Shown in pieces: positions 1-8,438 of a DNA stretch of 64,000 nucleotides. The stretch comes from an uncultured Porphyromonadaceae bacterium (GTDB taxonomy: Bacteria > Bacteroidota > Bacteroidia > Bacteroidales > Muribaculaceae), in NCBI GenBank assembly GCA_905198125.1, contig CAJKBH010000005.1, forward strand, positions 46,057 through 110,056. Reading direction: 5' to 3'. A program made the translations under genes and the position numbers. Numbering within the stretch: position 1 is the first letter of the stretch; each line of letters opens with the position of its first letter. The notes under the pieces were generated by a model, which was not told the DNA's origin, ran no database searches, and saw nothing but the letters and a program-made list of their open reading frames with translations.

Positions 1-1
1 C

Positions 2-160
2 TTCCAGGCGCTGTATAATTTTATAATGGTAGTAAAGGAAACGGATGGTCAGGAGCTGACCGGCGCGTATGTGGAGTGTCGCGAGAATTTCGCTTCGTAC
101 TGGAGCCAGACGCTGTGCAACGTGCTGCGGGCGCTGAATCACCTGCGGTTCAATCAATAA
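2..160 (+). CDS. 3' end of an unrecognised protein (5' truncated by window)
   Basis: An open frame runs in from the left window edge and stops at a TAA at 158-160. It gives 52 residues ending ALNHLRFNQ, rich in aromatic residues (FQALYNFIMVVKE near the start). The frame ends five bases before the ATG chosen for the aminopeptidase downstream, and this tight spacing argues that it is a real gene in the same transcript. I do not recognise the family and too little is present to assign a role. Confidence 0.6.
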   Translation, partial: FQALYNFIMVVKETDGQELTGAYVECRENFASYWSQTLCNVLRALNHLRFNQ

Positions 161-165
161 GAAAT

Positions 166-1482
166 ATGGCTACGGAATATGTAATGGGGAGGTTGTTGGA
201 GTGGATGGATAAGTCCACGTGTAATTTCACGGCAGTGCGCAATATGCGCGAGGAACTTGACACAGCCGGCTTCAGACGCCTTGACGAGCGCGACGCGTGG
301 CAGCTGGAACGCGGCGGCCGGTACTATATGACCAAGAACGGCAGCGCGCTTTTCGCTTTCATAGTGGGAGAGGGAGATGTGGCTGAGAACGGCTTCAGGA
401 TAATCTCCGCCCACAGCGACTCGCCTTGCTTCAAAATCAAGCCGAACGCCGAGATATACGGCGACGGCGGCATCGTGAAACTGAACGTGGAGAAATACGG
501 TGGCGGCATCATGTACACATGGTTCGACCGTCCGTTGTCGATAGCGGGCCGAGTGGCCGTGCGCGGCAACGACTGGGAGCATCCCCGCGAATATGTGGTG
601 GATCTTCACGAGCCGGTATGCACCATCCCGCACCTGGCCATACACTTCAACCGTGCCGTGAACGAGGGCAACCCGCTGTCCGTGCAGAAGGATATGCTGC
701 CGGTGCTGGGATACTTCAGCGACGAAGAAATAGCCGAGCATAAGAGCCGCGGAGGTCTGGTGCGCATCATGGTGGCGCGCGAGTTAGGCATACATCCCGA
801 GGATATTGTGGACTATGAGCTGTGTCTATATCCTGTGGAGAAAGCCCGCATCATTGGCGTGAAGGGACAGTTTTTCCAGTCGGGCCGCATAGACGACCTG
901 TCGATGGCTTACGCCGGGTTGCAGGCCATGCTCGACGAGCATGAGAACAAGACGGCCGCCACGCGCGTATTGGCCGTGTTCGACAACGAGGAGACCGGCT
1001 CGGGCACAAAGCAGGGAGCCGCGTCGCCCGTGTTGCGCAACATACTGGAGCGCATCTGCCTGCAGCTCTGCGGCAACCGCGAGGATTATTACCGCGCCAT
1101 TGCCTCCAGCTTCATGATTTCGGCCGACGACGCCCACGCTTGGCATCCCAACTACGACGGCAAGTATGATCCGACCAATCACGCCGTGATGGGCGGCGGC
1201 CCGGTGATAAAGATAAACGCCAACTGCAAGTATATGAGCGACAGCCGCGGTGCCGCCGTGTTCAACGAGCTGTGCCGCGAAGCCGGAGTGAAAGCCCAGT
1301 ACTTCGTCAACCACAGCGATTCGGCGGGGGGCTCGACACTTGGCAATATCGCCACGTCGCAGTTCGATATCGAGGGCGTGGACGTGGGCAACGCCATCTG
1401 GGCAATGCACTCGGCCGCCGAGACGGCCAGCGTGGATGACCAGTTAGCTATGGTGAAGGCCATGCGTCTTTTCTTCAGATAA
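166..1482 (+). CDS. M18 family metallo-aminopeptidase
   Basis: A cytosolic zinc aminopeptidase of the M18 (aspartyl aminopeptidase/ApeB) family, about 438 residues, the usual length. Metal-site motifs are visible in order: ISAHSDSPCFKIKP (first His-x-Asp), FDNEETGSG (catalytic and metal-binding Glu pair), ISADDAHAWHPNY (Asp/His) and VNHSDSAGGSTLGN near the C-terminus (last His). The frame is open back to 76, but that would overlap the preceding gene by 85 bases. The ATG at 166, giving MATEYVMGRLLEW, sits five bases after the upstream stop and matches where the family normally begins. The family trims acidic or neutral N-terminal residues from peptides; the exact specificity cannot be read from sequence. 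Confidence 0.9.
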   Translation: MATEYVMGRLLEWMDKSTCNFTAVRNMREELDTAGFRRLDERDAWQLERGGRYYMTKNGSALFAFIVGEGDVAENGFRIISAHSDSPCFKIKPNAEIYGDGGIVKLNVEKYGGGIMYTWFDRPLSIAGRVAVRGNDWEHPREYVVDLHEPVCTIPHLAIHFNRAVNEGNPLSVQKDMLPVLGYFSDEEIAEHKSRGGLVRIMVARELGIHPEDIVDYELCLYPVEKARIIGVKGQFFQSGRIDDLSMAYAGLQAMLDEHENKTAATRVLAVFDNEETGSGTKQGAASPVLRNILERICLQLCGNREDYYRAIASSFMISADDAHAWHPNYDGKYDPTNHAVMGGGPVIKINANCKYMSDSRGAAVFNELCREAGVKAQYFVNHSDSAGGSTLGNIATSQFDIEGVDVGNAIWAMHSAAETASVDDQLAMVKAMRLFFR

Positions 1483-1573
1483 AGAAAGCGGAGCAAAGCC
1501 GCGCACAGGCCGTAAACCGCCCGATTAACATATTTTATTGAGAAGTATCTCAACATATTTCAGAAAAATTTGT

Positions 1574-1581
1574 TAATTTTG
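1574..1581 (+). promoter_or_regulatory. Candidate -7 element for tig
   Basis: TAATTTTG matches the Bacteroidota -7 consensus TAnnTTTG and lies 65 bases before the tig start. No clear TTTG is seen at the expected -33 spacing, so the promoter call rests on the -7 box alone. Confidence 0.45.
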
Positions 1582-1645
1582 CGGGCTGATAGTGGCGCGT
1601 AGCCATAATAGTATTGTAGAAAATTATAAAAAGATATAGTATATA

Positions 1646-3019
1646 ATGAACGTAGAATTCCAAAAGGTCGATGATGTACACGGCATTATAACCGTGACCG
1701 TCGGACAGGCAGACTATGCCGACACAGTAAAGAAGGAACTTAAGAACATCGGTAAGACACACGCCGAGCCCGGGTTCCGCGCCGGTCATGTGCCCGCGGG
1801 AGTGCTCGAGAAGAAATACGGCAAGAGCGTTAAATACGATGTTGTCAGCAAGCTGGTTGGCCAGGAGCTGTACAAATATATCGAGGACAATCACCTGGCA
1901 GTGTTGGGTCAGCCCGTTCCTTTCAAGGAGAATGACTTGAATCCGAACGAGACCGACTTCACGCTGAAGTTCAACATAGGTCTGGCTCCCGTGATGGACA
2001 TCAAGGCTGACAAGGAGCTGCACATTCCCTACTACAAGATCAAGATTTCGGACGAGATGATCGACGAGCAGGACAAGCAGCTTCGCCGTCGTTTCGGCAA
2101 GCAGGAGCCCGGCGAGACCGTAGACGAGACCGCACTGGTGAAGGGCGTAATCCGCGAGCTTGACGCCGACGGCAACGACGAGGGTGGACTGGTTATCGAT
2201 AACGGCATCGTGGCTCCCCAGTACTTCAAGGACCGCGCACAGGCCGACCTGTTCATGGGCAAGCATGTTGGTGACAAGGTTGTGTTCAATCCCTGGGCCA
2301 CCTGCGACGGCAATCCCAGCGAGATGTCGTCGATGCTGAACATCGACAAGAAGGACGTGGAGAACTACAAGGGTGACTTCGAGATGGAAATCAAGGAGAT
2401 CATCGTTCTGAAGCCCGCTGAACTCGGCGAGGAATACTATAAGGAAGTGTTCGGCGTCGACGGTACGGTGAAGGACGAGGCAAGCTACCGCGCCGCAGTC
2501 AAGGCCATGATCGAGAACAGCCTGTCGGGCGAGGAGAACTTCCGCTTCACCATCGATGCCCGCAACGTGATCATGGACAAGGTGAAGGACACCAAGCTGC
2601 CCGACGACATCCTGAAGGAATATCTGATCATCAACAACAAGGACATCAACGAGAGCAACGTAGACGAGGTGTACGAAAGCTCGAAGGGTTCGCTGCTGTG
2701 GGATCTGGCCAAGGACACGCTGATGACCCAGATGGGCATCGAGATAAACGAGGAGGACGTGAAGCAGACCGCCAAGATGATGGCACGCCAGCAGTTCGCG
2801 CAGTACGGCATGGCCAATCCTCCGGAGGAGGCCATCGACCGCTTTGCCGACGACATCCTGAAGGACAAGAAGGCCATAGACCGTATCCGTCAGAACACGG
2901 TAGACATGAAGTTCTTCACCGGACTCCGCGAGGCCGTGACAGTTGACGAGAAGGAAGTGACTCCCGAGGAATTCAACGCCCTGTTCAAGAACGAACAGGA
3001 GGAAGAAGGAGCCGAGTAA
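1646..3019 (+). CDS. tig: Trigger factor, ribosome-associated chaperone
   Basis: Trigger factor binds the ribosome exit tunnel and shields nascent chains; it also has a peptidyl-prolyl isomerase domain in most bacteria. This 457-residue protein has the N-terminal ribosome-binding signature (GFRAGHVP near residue 45), a middle region, and a long helical C-terminal chaperone region rich in Lys and Glu, ending in an acidic tail (NEQEEEGAE). The middle domain is divergent, as is common in Bacteroidota, and isomerase activity cannot be judged. It is followed by clpP and clpX, the classic tig-clpP-clpX order, which strongly supports the call. A -7 box lies upstream and a GC-rich hairpin lies between it and clpP. 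Confidence 0.93.
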   Translation: MNVEFQKVDDVHGIITVTVGQADYADTVKKELKNIGKTHAEPGFRAGHVPAGVLEKKYGKSVKYDVVSKLVGQELYKYIEDNHLAVLGQPVPFKENDLNPNETDFTLKFNIGLAPVMDIKADKELHIPYYKIKISDEMIDEQDKQLRRRFGKQEPGETVDETALVKGVIRELDADGNDEGGLVIDNGIVAPQYFKDRAQADLFMGKHVGDKVVFNPWATCDGNPSEMSSMLNIDKKDVENYKGDFEMEIKEIIVLKPAELGEEYYKEVFGVDGTVKDEASYRAAVKAMIENSLSGEENFRFTIDARNVIMDKVKDTKLPDDILKEYLIINNKDINESNVDEVYESSKGSLLWDLAKDTLMTQMGIEINEEDVKQTAKMMARQQFAQYGMANPPEEAIDRFADDILKDKKAIDRIRQNTVDMKFFTGLREAVTVDEKEVTPEEFNALFKNEQEEEGAE

Positions 3020-3104
3020 TCAAAGAACTCTAAACAAATTGCGTCAGGTCACATTTGAGTATTTGGGAATATTGGCGCGTAATTTGTTATAGATACCAGG
3101 ACTG

Positions 3105-3132
3105 CGCGGGAGCCGGGTCGCCGGTTCCCGCG
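3105..3132 (+). terminator. GC-rich hairpin between tig and clpP (terminator or attenuator)
   Basis: The arm CGCGGGAGCCGG at 3105-3116 pairs with CCGGTTCCCGCG at 3121-3132, 11 of 12 positions, with a four-base loop. No run of T follows, so it may attenuate rather than fully end transcription before clpP. Confidence 0.45.
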
Positions 3133-3202
3133 ACGTCTTAGTATAACCAGACCGAATGGATGGCGGTGCAGACGCCGTCCGTTGAATAAGAAAGAACAGA
3201 CT

Positions 3203-3901
3203 ATGCAGAATGATTTTAGAAACTATGCCGTGAACCATCTCGGCATGAGCGGCAACACCATAGATTCGTACATGCGCAAGGCCGGCGCGGGCGTCAAAAG
3301 CCCGATGGCCGACTATATGAATCCGTACATCCTGGAGGAACGTCAGCTGAACGTGACTCAGATGGACGTGTTCTCGCGCCTGATGATGGACCGCATCATA
3401 TTCCTCGGCACGCAGGTGTCGGACCAGAGCGCCAACATAATCCAGGCCCAGCTGCTGTATCTTGACTCGGTGGATCCCGACAAGGACATCAGCCTGTACA
3501 TCAACAGCCCCGGCGGATCGGTATATGCCGGACTGGGCATATACGACACCATGCAGTACATCAACTCCGACGTGTCCACCATCTGTACGGGCATGGCCGC
3601 GTCGATGGCCGCGGTGCTGCTTGTGGCCGGCGAGAAGGGTAAGCGTTACGCGCTGCCTCACAGCCGCGTGATGATTCATCAGCCCATGGGCGGAATCCAG
3701 GGGCAGGCATCGGACATCGAGATCACGGCGCGCGAGATCCTCAAACTGAAGGAGGAACTGTACCGCATCATCTCCGACCACTCCGGTCAGCCTTTCTCCA
3801 AGGTAGAGGCCGATTCCGACCGCGACTATTGGATGATAGCCAAGGAGGCTCAGGAATATGGCATGATCGACAAGGTATTGGTTAATCCGTCGAAGAAGTA
3901 A
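3203..3901 (+). CDS. clpP: ATP-dependent Clp protease proteolytic subunit
   Basis: The serine peptidase subunit that forms the barrel chamber docking on ClpX. The product is 232 residues from the ATG at 3203; a TTG seven codons earlier is a less likely start. The nucleophile is Ser134 in CTGMAASMAAVLL and the catalytic His is H159 in RVMIHQPMGG. The 25-residue gap is the same as in Escherichia coli ClpP. The oxyanion/strand segment YINSPGGSV and the late DSDRDYWM segment carrying the catalytic Asp region are intact. It has a somewhat long N-terminal propeptide (about 30-40 residues) like other Bacteroidales ClpP. clpX starts five bases after its stop, so the two subunits are made together. 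Confidence 0.96.
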   Translation: MQNDFRNYAVNHLGMSGNTIDSYMRKAGAGVKSPMADYMNPYILEERQLNVTQMDVFSRLMMDRIIFLGTQVSDQSANIIQAQLLYLDSVDPDKDISLYINSPGGSVYAGLGIYDTMQYINSDVSTICTGMAASMAAVLLVAGEKGKRYALPHSRVMIHQPMGGIQGQASDIEITAREILKLKEELYRIISDHSGQPFSKVEADSDRDYWMIAKEAQEYGMIDKVLVNPSKK

Positions 3902-3906
3902 AAGGA

Positions 3907-5163
3907 ATGGCAAAAAAGAGCGATCTGAGGTGCGGCATGTGCGGCAAGTTCGATTCCGCCGAAAGCCCTGTGGTTCCGGTGATTCAGGACCTGTGCCTGT
4001 GCACGGACTGCATACAGTTTATCGACGACCAGCGAGATACGGAGCTGCGTAAGCGCAAGGGAAGGGCGCAGGACAAGAAAAGCGCTCCCAAGCCGATACC
4101 CACGCCTCACGAAATCAAGGAATTTCTGGATCAGTACGTCATAGGCCAGGACGAGGCTAAGAAGTATCTGTCCGTGGCCGTCTACAATCACTATAAGCGC
4201 ATCAACCAGAACAAGAAGGAGGATGACGACGATGTGGACATCGAGAAGTCGAACGTAGTGCTGGTTGGTCCCACCGGTACCGGCAAGACCTTGCTGGCCA
4301 AGTCTATCGCCAAGCTTCTTGACGTGCCGTTCACTATCGTGGACGCCACGGTGCTGACCGAGGCAGGTTATGTGGGCGAGGATATCGAGTCGTTGCTGAC
4401 CCGATTGCTTCAGGCCTGCGATTACGATGTGGAGAAGGCCGAGCGCGGCATCATATTCATCGACGAGATAGACAAGATAGCCCGTAAGAGCGACAATCCG
4501 TCCATCACCCGCGACGTGAGCGGCGAGGGTGTGCAGCAGGGTCTGTTGAAACTGTTGGAAGGCACCGTCGCGCTTGTTCCGCCGCAGGGAGGCCGCAAGC
4601 ATCCCGAGCAGAAGATGATACCGGTGAATACCAAGAACATCCTGTTCGTATGCGGCGGCGCGTTCGACGGTATCGAGCGAAAGATAGCGGCGCGCCTGAA
4701 CACCCACATCGTGGGTTACGGTCATGACGAGAAGAACCGCAAGCGCCAGCGCGACAACCTGATGCGTTACGTGATGCCCCAGGACCTCAAGTCGTTCGGC
4801 ATGATTCCGGAGATTATCGGCCGACTGCCGATTCTCACCAGCCTCGATCCGTTGGACAAGGAGGCGTTGCGCCGCATCCTGACCGAGCCGAAGAACGCCA
4901 TCATACGTCAATATGCACGACTGATGGAACTGGACGGCGTGAAGCTGGAGTTCACCGAGGATGCACTTGACACCATCGTGGACAAGGCCGTGGAATACAA
5001 GCTCGGCGCCCGCGGACTCCGTTCTATCGTGGAGACCGTTATGGTGGACGCCATGTACGACGTACCGTCGCTGAAGACAAAGACCTTCACCGTCGACGCC
5101 GACTACGTCAACAAGCAGCTGAACAAGGCCCACTTCGGCGACCTGCTCGAAGCCGGCAACTGA
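3907..5163 (+). CDS. clpX: ATP-dependent Clp protease ATP-binding subunit
   Basis: The AAA+ unfoldase that recognises substrates and feeds them to ClpP. In its 418 residues it has the N-terminal zinc-binding domain (CGMCGKF, then CLCTDC), Walker A GPTGTGKT, the pore loop with TEAGYVGEDIES, Walker B IIFIDEIDK, and the sensor-2/small domain containing LGARGLRSIVE. There is an acidic linker insert (KKEDDDDVDIEK) just before Walker A, not unusual in Bacteroidota. It begins five bases after clpP and is followed by a strong terminator. Confidence 0.97.
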   Translation: MAKKSDLRCGMCGKFDSAESPVVPVIQDLCLCTDCIQFIDDQRDTELRKRKGRAQDKKSAPKPIPTPHEIKEFLDQYVIGQDEAKKYLSVAVYNHYKRINQNKKEDDDDVDIEKSNVVLVGPTGTGKTLLAKSIAKLLDVPFTIVDATVLTEAGYVGEDIESLLTRLLQACDYDVEKAERGIIFIDEIDKIARKSDNPSITRDVSGEGVQQGLLKLLEGTVALVPPQGGRKHPEQKMIPVNTKNILFVCGGAFDGIERKIAARLNTHIVGYGHDEKNRKRQRDNLMRYVMPQDLKSFGMIPEIIGRLPILTSLDPLDKEALRRILTEPKNAIIRQYARLMELDGVKLEFTEDALDTIVDKAVEYKLGARGLRSIVETVMVDAMYDVPSLKTKTFTVDADYVNKQLNKAHFGDLLEAGN

Positions 5164-5208
5164 TCCCAGCCCGCTGATATAGGCAAGATAAAGTAGTAAA
5201 AATGATAT

Positions 5209-5252
5209 TTGGGAAGGAATCCGCGATTCTGCGTGATTCTTTCCCAATTTTT
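5209..5252 (+). terminator. Rho-independent terminator after clpX
   Basis: TTGGGAAGGAATC at 5209-5221 pairs with GATTCTTTCCCAA at 5235-5247 (13 positions, one G-T wobble), followed by five T. It closes the tig-clpP-clpX unit. Confidence 0.8.
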
Positions 5253-5349
5253 CTAAGTAAGTGTGATTATATTTTAATTGGATTTTGATTTGCTAAATGA
5301 AATATATCAAGTAGGTTATACCAAGAACTAATTACGATAAGGCATGACT

Positions 5350-5393
5350 GAGGCATCGTTGCTTAAAAGTATACTTTTAAGGAGCGATGCTTC
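5350..5393. repeat. 44-base near-perfect palindrome
   Basis: The two halves (5350-5372 and 5371-5393, meeting at a central GTATAC) match at 20 of 23 positions. The AAAAGTATACTTTT core is perfect and the outer part is GCATCG/CGATGC. There is no spacer, so as RNA it would form a long hairpin with a tiny loop, and as DNA it resembles a binding site or cruciform. It lies between the clpX terminator and the cloverleaf element; no T-run follows. Confidence 0.6.
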
Positions 5394-5500
5394 AATTATT
5401 ATCGGATTTTATTGTAATGTTGTAATTATTGATTCAACTTTAGCGTGTTAGAATTATAAAGATTTCAAGGCATGAAACCGACGGCAAAAGCAGATCGATA

Positions 5501-5755
5501 CCTCGGAGAGGTGGTTTCTCGATAACCCCACGATGGCTGGAGGGCTCGCCCCGACAGCCTTCGTGGGGAGATCAGACGGGTATCCCGCCGCTTGGTCGGA
5601 GACCATGCCGCTCGCCTTGGTGTCGTAATATCGGGCAGTACAGAGACATGGTCTCCGACCAAGCTGCCTCGATATGCCAATCCCCACGAAGGCCGGGTGT
5701 CAGCAACTGCTGACACCGCCCATCGTGGGGTTATCGAGTAACAGCCTCTCCGAGG
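5501..5755. repeat. Cloverleaf inverted-repeat element (possible structured RNA or non-autonomous mobile element)
   Basis: Outer arms 5501-5536 and 5720-5755 are reverse complements at 33 of 36 positions. Inside are three further hairpins: A (5526-5539 with 5555-5568, 13 of 14), B (5590-5607 with 5647-5664, 18 of 18) and C (CCCCACGAAGG at 5682 with CCATCGTGGGG at 5720-5730, plus GGTGTCAGCA at 5696 with TGCTGACACC at 5708). The core CCCCACGAWGG occurs four times, twice in each orientation, at 5526, 5558, 5682 and 5720, so the outer arms and the inner hairpins compete for the same bases. This gives two mutually exclusive folds. No protein, transposase or clear target-site duplication is seen. 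Whether it acts as RNA, a protein-bound DNA site or a mobile repeat is unknown. Confidence 0.75.
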
Positions 5756-5816
5756 CAACATATTCTATATGGGAATATGCTATACGCACTGCCTTTCTTA
5801 ATTATTGGCGTAATTG

Positions 5817-5847
5817 TTTGCGGATTGAGAAAAAATTATTAAATTTG
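5817..5847 (+). promoter_or_regulatory. Promoter of recQ
   Basis: TTTG at 5817-5820, a 19-base gap, then TAAATTTG at 5840-5847: an exact fit to the Bacteroidota -33/-7 promoter. The recQ start is 95 bases further on, leaving a long leader. Confidence 0.75.
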
Positions 5848-5941
5848 TAATCGGAGCAGTCAGACATTGGATATGATATCTCTCCGAACGAGGGATGGCA
5901 TCGGGTGACGCTCCGATACTTCTCAAACCTCAAATTCAATC

Positions 5942-8137
5942 ATGGGAAACAAGAATCAGCAGGACAACAAGACAAGGATATACGAGACGCTGAAATATTA
6001 CTTCGGATTTGATGCCTTCAAGGAGGGTCAGTACGATGTAATCAACAATCTTGTGTCGGGTCGCGATGTGTTCGTGCTGATGCCCACGGGCGGCGGCAAG
6101 TCGCTGTGCTATCAGCTTCCGGCGCTGATGCTGGAAGGCACCGCGATAGTGATTTCGCCGCTGATAGCCCTGATGAAGAATCAGGTGGACGCCATACGCG
6201 GATATGTGGACCATGAGCGCGTGGCGCATTTCCTTAACTCCACATTGTCGAAAAGCGCGGCCGAGAAGGTGCGCGAGGACGTGCGCTCGGGCAAGACCAA
6301 GCTGCTGTATGTGGCACCCGAGTCATTGGCCAAAGAGGAAAACGTGGAGTTTCTGAAAAGCATCAGGATTTCATTCTTTGCCGTGGACGAGGCGCACTGT
6401 ATCTCGGAATGGGGACACGACTTCCGGCCCGAGTACCGCAAGATACGCCCCATGATCAACGAGATAGGGCAGTTCCCCATCATAGCCCTCACGGCTACGG
6501 CCACGCCGAAGGTGCAGCACGACATACAGAAGAACCTCGGCATCCTGAAGGCGCGTGTGTTCAAGTCGAGCTTCAACCGCAAGAACCTGTATTACGAAGT
6601 GCGCCCCAAGACCAAGGACATAGACAAGGACATAATAAAATACATACGTCAGCATCCGGGCGAATCGGGAATAGTGTATTGCCTGAGCCGCAAGAAGGTG
6701 GAGGAGTTTGCCGAGATGCTGAACATCAACGGCATCACCGCGTTGCCCTATCACGCCGGCATGGACACCAACCAGCGCGCTCAGAACCAGGATGCGTTTC
6801 TCAGCGAGGAAGTGGACGTGATAGTGGCCACCATCGCGTTCGGCATGGGCATAGACAAGCCCGACGTACGCTTCGTGATACACTACGACATGCCTAAGAG
6901 CCTGGAGGGATATTACCAGGAGACGGGACGTGCCGGACGCGACGGCGGCGTGGGCAACTGCATCACGTTCTATAGCCGCAAGGACCTGCAGAAACTGGAC
7001 AAGCTGATGCAGAGCAAGTCGGTGCAGGAGCAGGAGATAGGACACCAGCTGCTGCTGGAGACGGCCAACTATGCCGAATCGTCGGTGTGCCGCCGCAAGA
7101 TACTGCTGCATTATTTCGGCGAGAACTATAACGAGGAAAACTGCGGCCAGTGCGACAACTGCCGCCACCCGAAGAAGAAGATTGAGGCGACCGAAGGCCT
7201 GCTGGCCGTGCTGGAGACCGTGTCGGCCGTGGAACAGCATTTCAAGTCGGAATACGTGGTGAACATGCTGATAGGGCGCGCCACGGACGAAATAAAGCGC
7301 AACGGCCATGACCAGCTGGAGGAATTCGGGGCCCTCGCCGACATGGACGAGAAACTGGTGAACACACTGGTGCGTCAGGCCGTGGTGGGCGGATACCTGG
7401 AGCGCGACCTGGAGAACTACGGAATACTGAAACTGACGGGACAGGCCTATAAGTTCATAATGAAGCCCGATAAGTTCGAGATAGTGGAGGATACGGACTA
7501 TTCGGAAGTGGACAACGACGTTCCGCAGGGACGCGGCAGCTCGGCGTCCGACCAGGAGCTGTATGCCATCCTGTCCGGGCTGAACAAGGACGTGGCCCGC
7601 AAGCACAAGATAAAGCCATACTTGGTGTTCCGCGACCAGAGTCTTGAGGCCATGGCCACCACTTATCCGCTGACCGACAAGGAACTGCAGGCCATACCCG
7701 GTGTAGGCGCCGGTAAGGCGATGAAGTACGGCAAGGCATTCCTGGAGGTGATACAGCGGTATGTGGAGGAGAACGACATAGAGCGTCCCGACGACATACA
7801 GGTGCGCAGCGTGGCCCAGCGCAGCAACACCAAGATACAGATAATCCAGGCCATAGACCGGCGCGTGGACCTTGACGAGCTGGCCGACAGTCTCGGGCTG
7901 GAGTTCGATGAATTCCTGACGGAGCTGGAATCGATAGTGGAAGCCGGCACCAAGATAGACATCCGGTACTTCATAGACGAAATCCTGGACGAAGACCAGC
8001 AGGAGGATCTCAAGAGCTACTTCATGGAGCTGGAGGAGGACGACATAGAGCTGGCCATACAGGAATTAGGCGCCGATTACGACGAGGAGACCATCCGCCT
8101 GGCCCGCGTCAAGTTCATCTCCGACATGGGTAATTAA
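5942..8137 (+). CDS. recQ: ATP-dependent DNA helicase RecQ
   Basis: A 3'-5' superfamily 2 helicase used in recombination and replication-fork repair. In 731 residues it shows Walker A MPTGGGKSLCYQLPA (about residue 46), the DEAH box in VDEAHCISEWGHDFRPEYR, the helicase C half with QETGRAGRDG, and the RecQ zinc-binding module (CRRKILLHYFGE followed by CGQCDNC). A winged-helix region and an HRDC domain (about residues 535-615, with LTDKELQAIPGVG) follow. The tail of about 110 acidic residues after HRDC makes it longer than Escherichia coli RecQ and is typical of Bacteroidota RecQ. The ATG at 5942 follows a good promoter, and a strong terminator lies after the stop. Confidence 0.95.
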   Translation: MGNKNQQDNKTRIYETLKYYFGFDAFKEGQYDVINNLVSGRDVFVLMPTGGGKSLCYQLPALMLEGTAIVISPLIALMKNQVDAIRGYVDHERVAHFLNSTLSKSAAEKVREDVRSGKTKLLYVAPESLAKEENVEFLKSIRISFFAVDEAHCISEWGHDFRPEYRKIRPMINEIGQFPIIALTATATPKVQHDIQKNLGILKARVFKSSFNRKNLYYEVRPKTKDIDKDIIKYIRQHPGESGIVYCLSRKKVEEFAEMLNINGITALPYHAGMDTNQRAQNQDAFLSEEVDVIVATIAFGMGIDKPDVRFVIHYDMPKSLEGYYQETGRAGRDGGVGNCITFYSRKDLQKLDKLMQSKSVQEQEIGHQLLLETANYAESSVCRRKILLHYFGENYNEENCGQCDNCRHPKKKIEATEGLLAVLETVSAVEQHFKSEYVVNMLIGRATDEIKRNGHDQLEEFGALADMDEKLVNTLVRQAVVGGYLERDLENYGILKLTGQAYKFIMKPDKFEIVEDTDYSEVDNDVPQGRGSSASDQELYAILSGLNKDVARKHKIKPYLVFRDQSLEAMATTYPLTDKELQAIPGVGAGKAMKYGKAFLEVIQRYVEENDIERPDDIQVRSVAQRSNTKIQIIQAIDRRVDLDELADSLGLEFDEFLTELESIVEAGTKIDIRYFIDEILDEDQQEDLKSYFMELEEDDIELAIQELGADYDEETIRLARVKFISDMGN

Positions 8138-8183
8138 GGAATAGATTCTGATAAAAGGGCCAAAAGGGCCAATAATATACTAT

Positions 8184-8228
8184 ATAAGAGTTCCCCGATT
8201 GCAAATAGCAATCGGGGAACTCTTATTT
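8184..8228 (+). terminator. Rho-independent terminator after recQ
   Basis: A perfect 19-base stem (ATAAGAGTTCCCCGATTGC with its complement ending at 8226) around the loop AAATA, continuing into T-rich sequence. AT flanks on both sides make it usable from either strand. Confidence 0.88.
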
Positions 8229-8310
8229 TATGAATATTTTCAATAATATTGGTCAATATGGAATAATAATGGCCAAAAAGGTGTAGCATTCGGAAAGAAT
8301 GTGTTAAAAA

Positions 8311-8342
8311 TTTGTAAATAAAATTAATGTAACTTATCTTTG
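8311..8342 (+). promoter_or_regulatory. Promoter of the 1562-residue secreted protein gene
   Basis: TTTG at 8311-8314, a 20-base gap, then TATCTTTG at 8335-8342, matching the Bacteroidota consensus. Confidence 0.7.
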
Positions 8343-8438
8343 TGACCATCAATGTCCTATAGATATACGAATTGATATACGTAACGGAACCTTTATTGGA
8401 CCGAATCGACACACCAACATAAACCTAATCTAAAAAGT

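Larger units (their letters stand above)
5164..5941. other. 778-base intergenic region between clpX and recQ
   Basis: It contains, in order, the clpX terminator (5209-5252), a 44-base palindrome (5350-5393), the large cloverleaf inverted repeat (5501-5755), a small hairpin CATATTC/GAATATG (5759-5779) and the recQ promoter (5817-5847). I find no protein gene in it. The frames that stay open on the minus strand across 5454-5761 exist only because they cross the GC-rich inverted repeat. Confidence 0.7.
8138..8438. other. 301-base intergenic region after recQ
   Basis: Holds the recQ terminator (8184-8228) and the promoter of the large secreted protein gene (8311-8342), leaving a leader of roughly 90 bases before that gene. 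Nothing else is evident. Confidence 0.6.

Noticed and set aside
76..165. Upstream 30-residue extension of the aminopeptidase
   Set aside because: It overlaps the real end of the previous gene and is not part of the family fold.
3182..3202. TTG start for clpP
   Set aside because: The ATG at 3203 gives a normal propeptide length.
3044..5247. Long minus-strand frames opposite clpP and clpX (up to 465 residues)
   Set aside because: Opposite-strand shadows of GC-rich genes; no family resemblance.
5454..5761. Minus-strand frames of 77 and 98 residues
   Set aside because: They lie entirely in the inverted-repeat element; their low-complexity mirrored content is explained by the palindromes, and they have no promoter or family.
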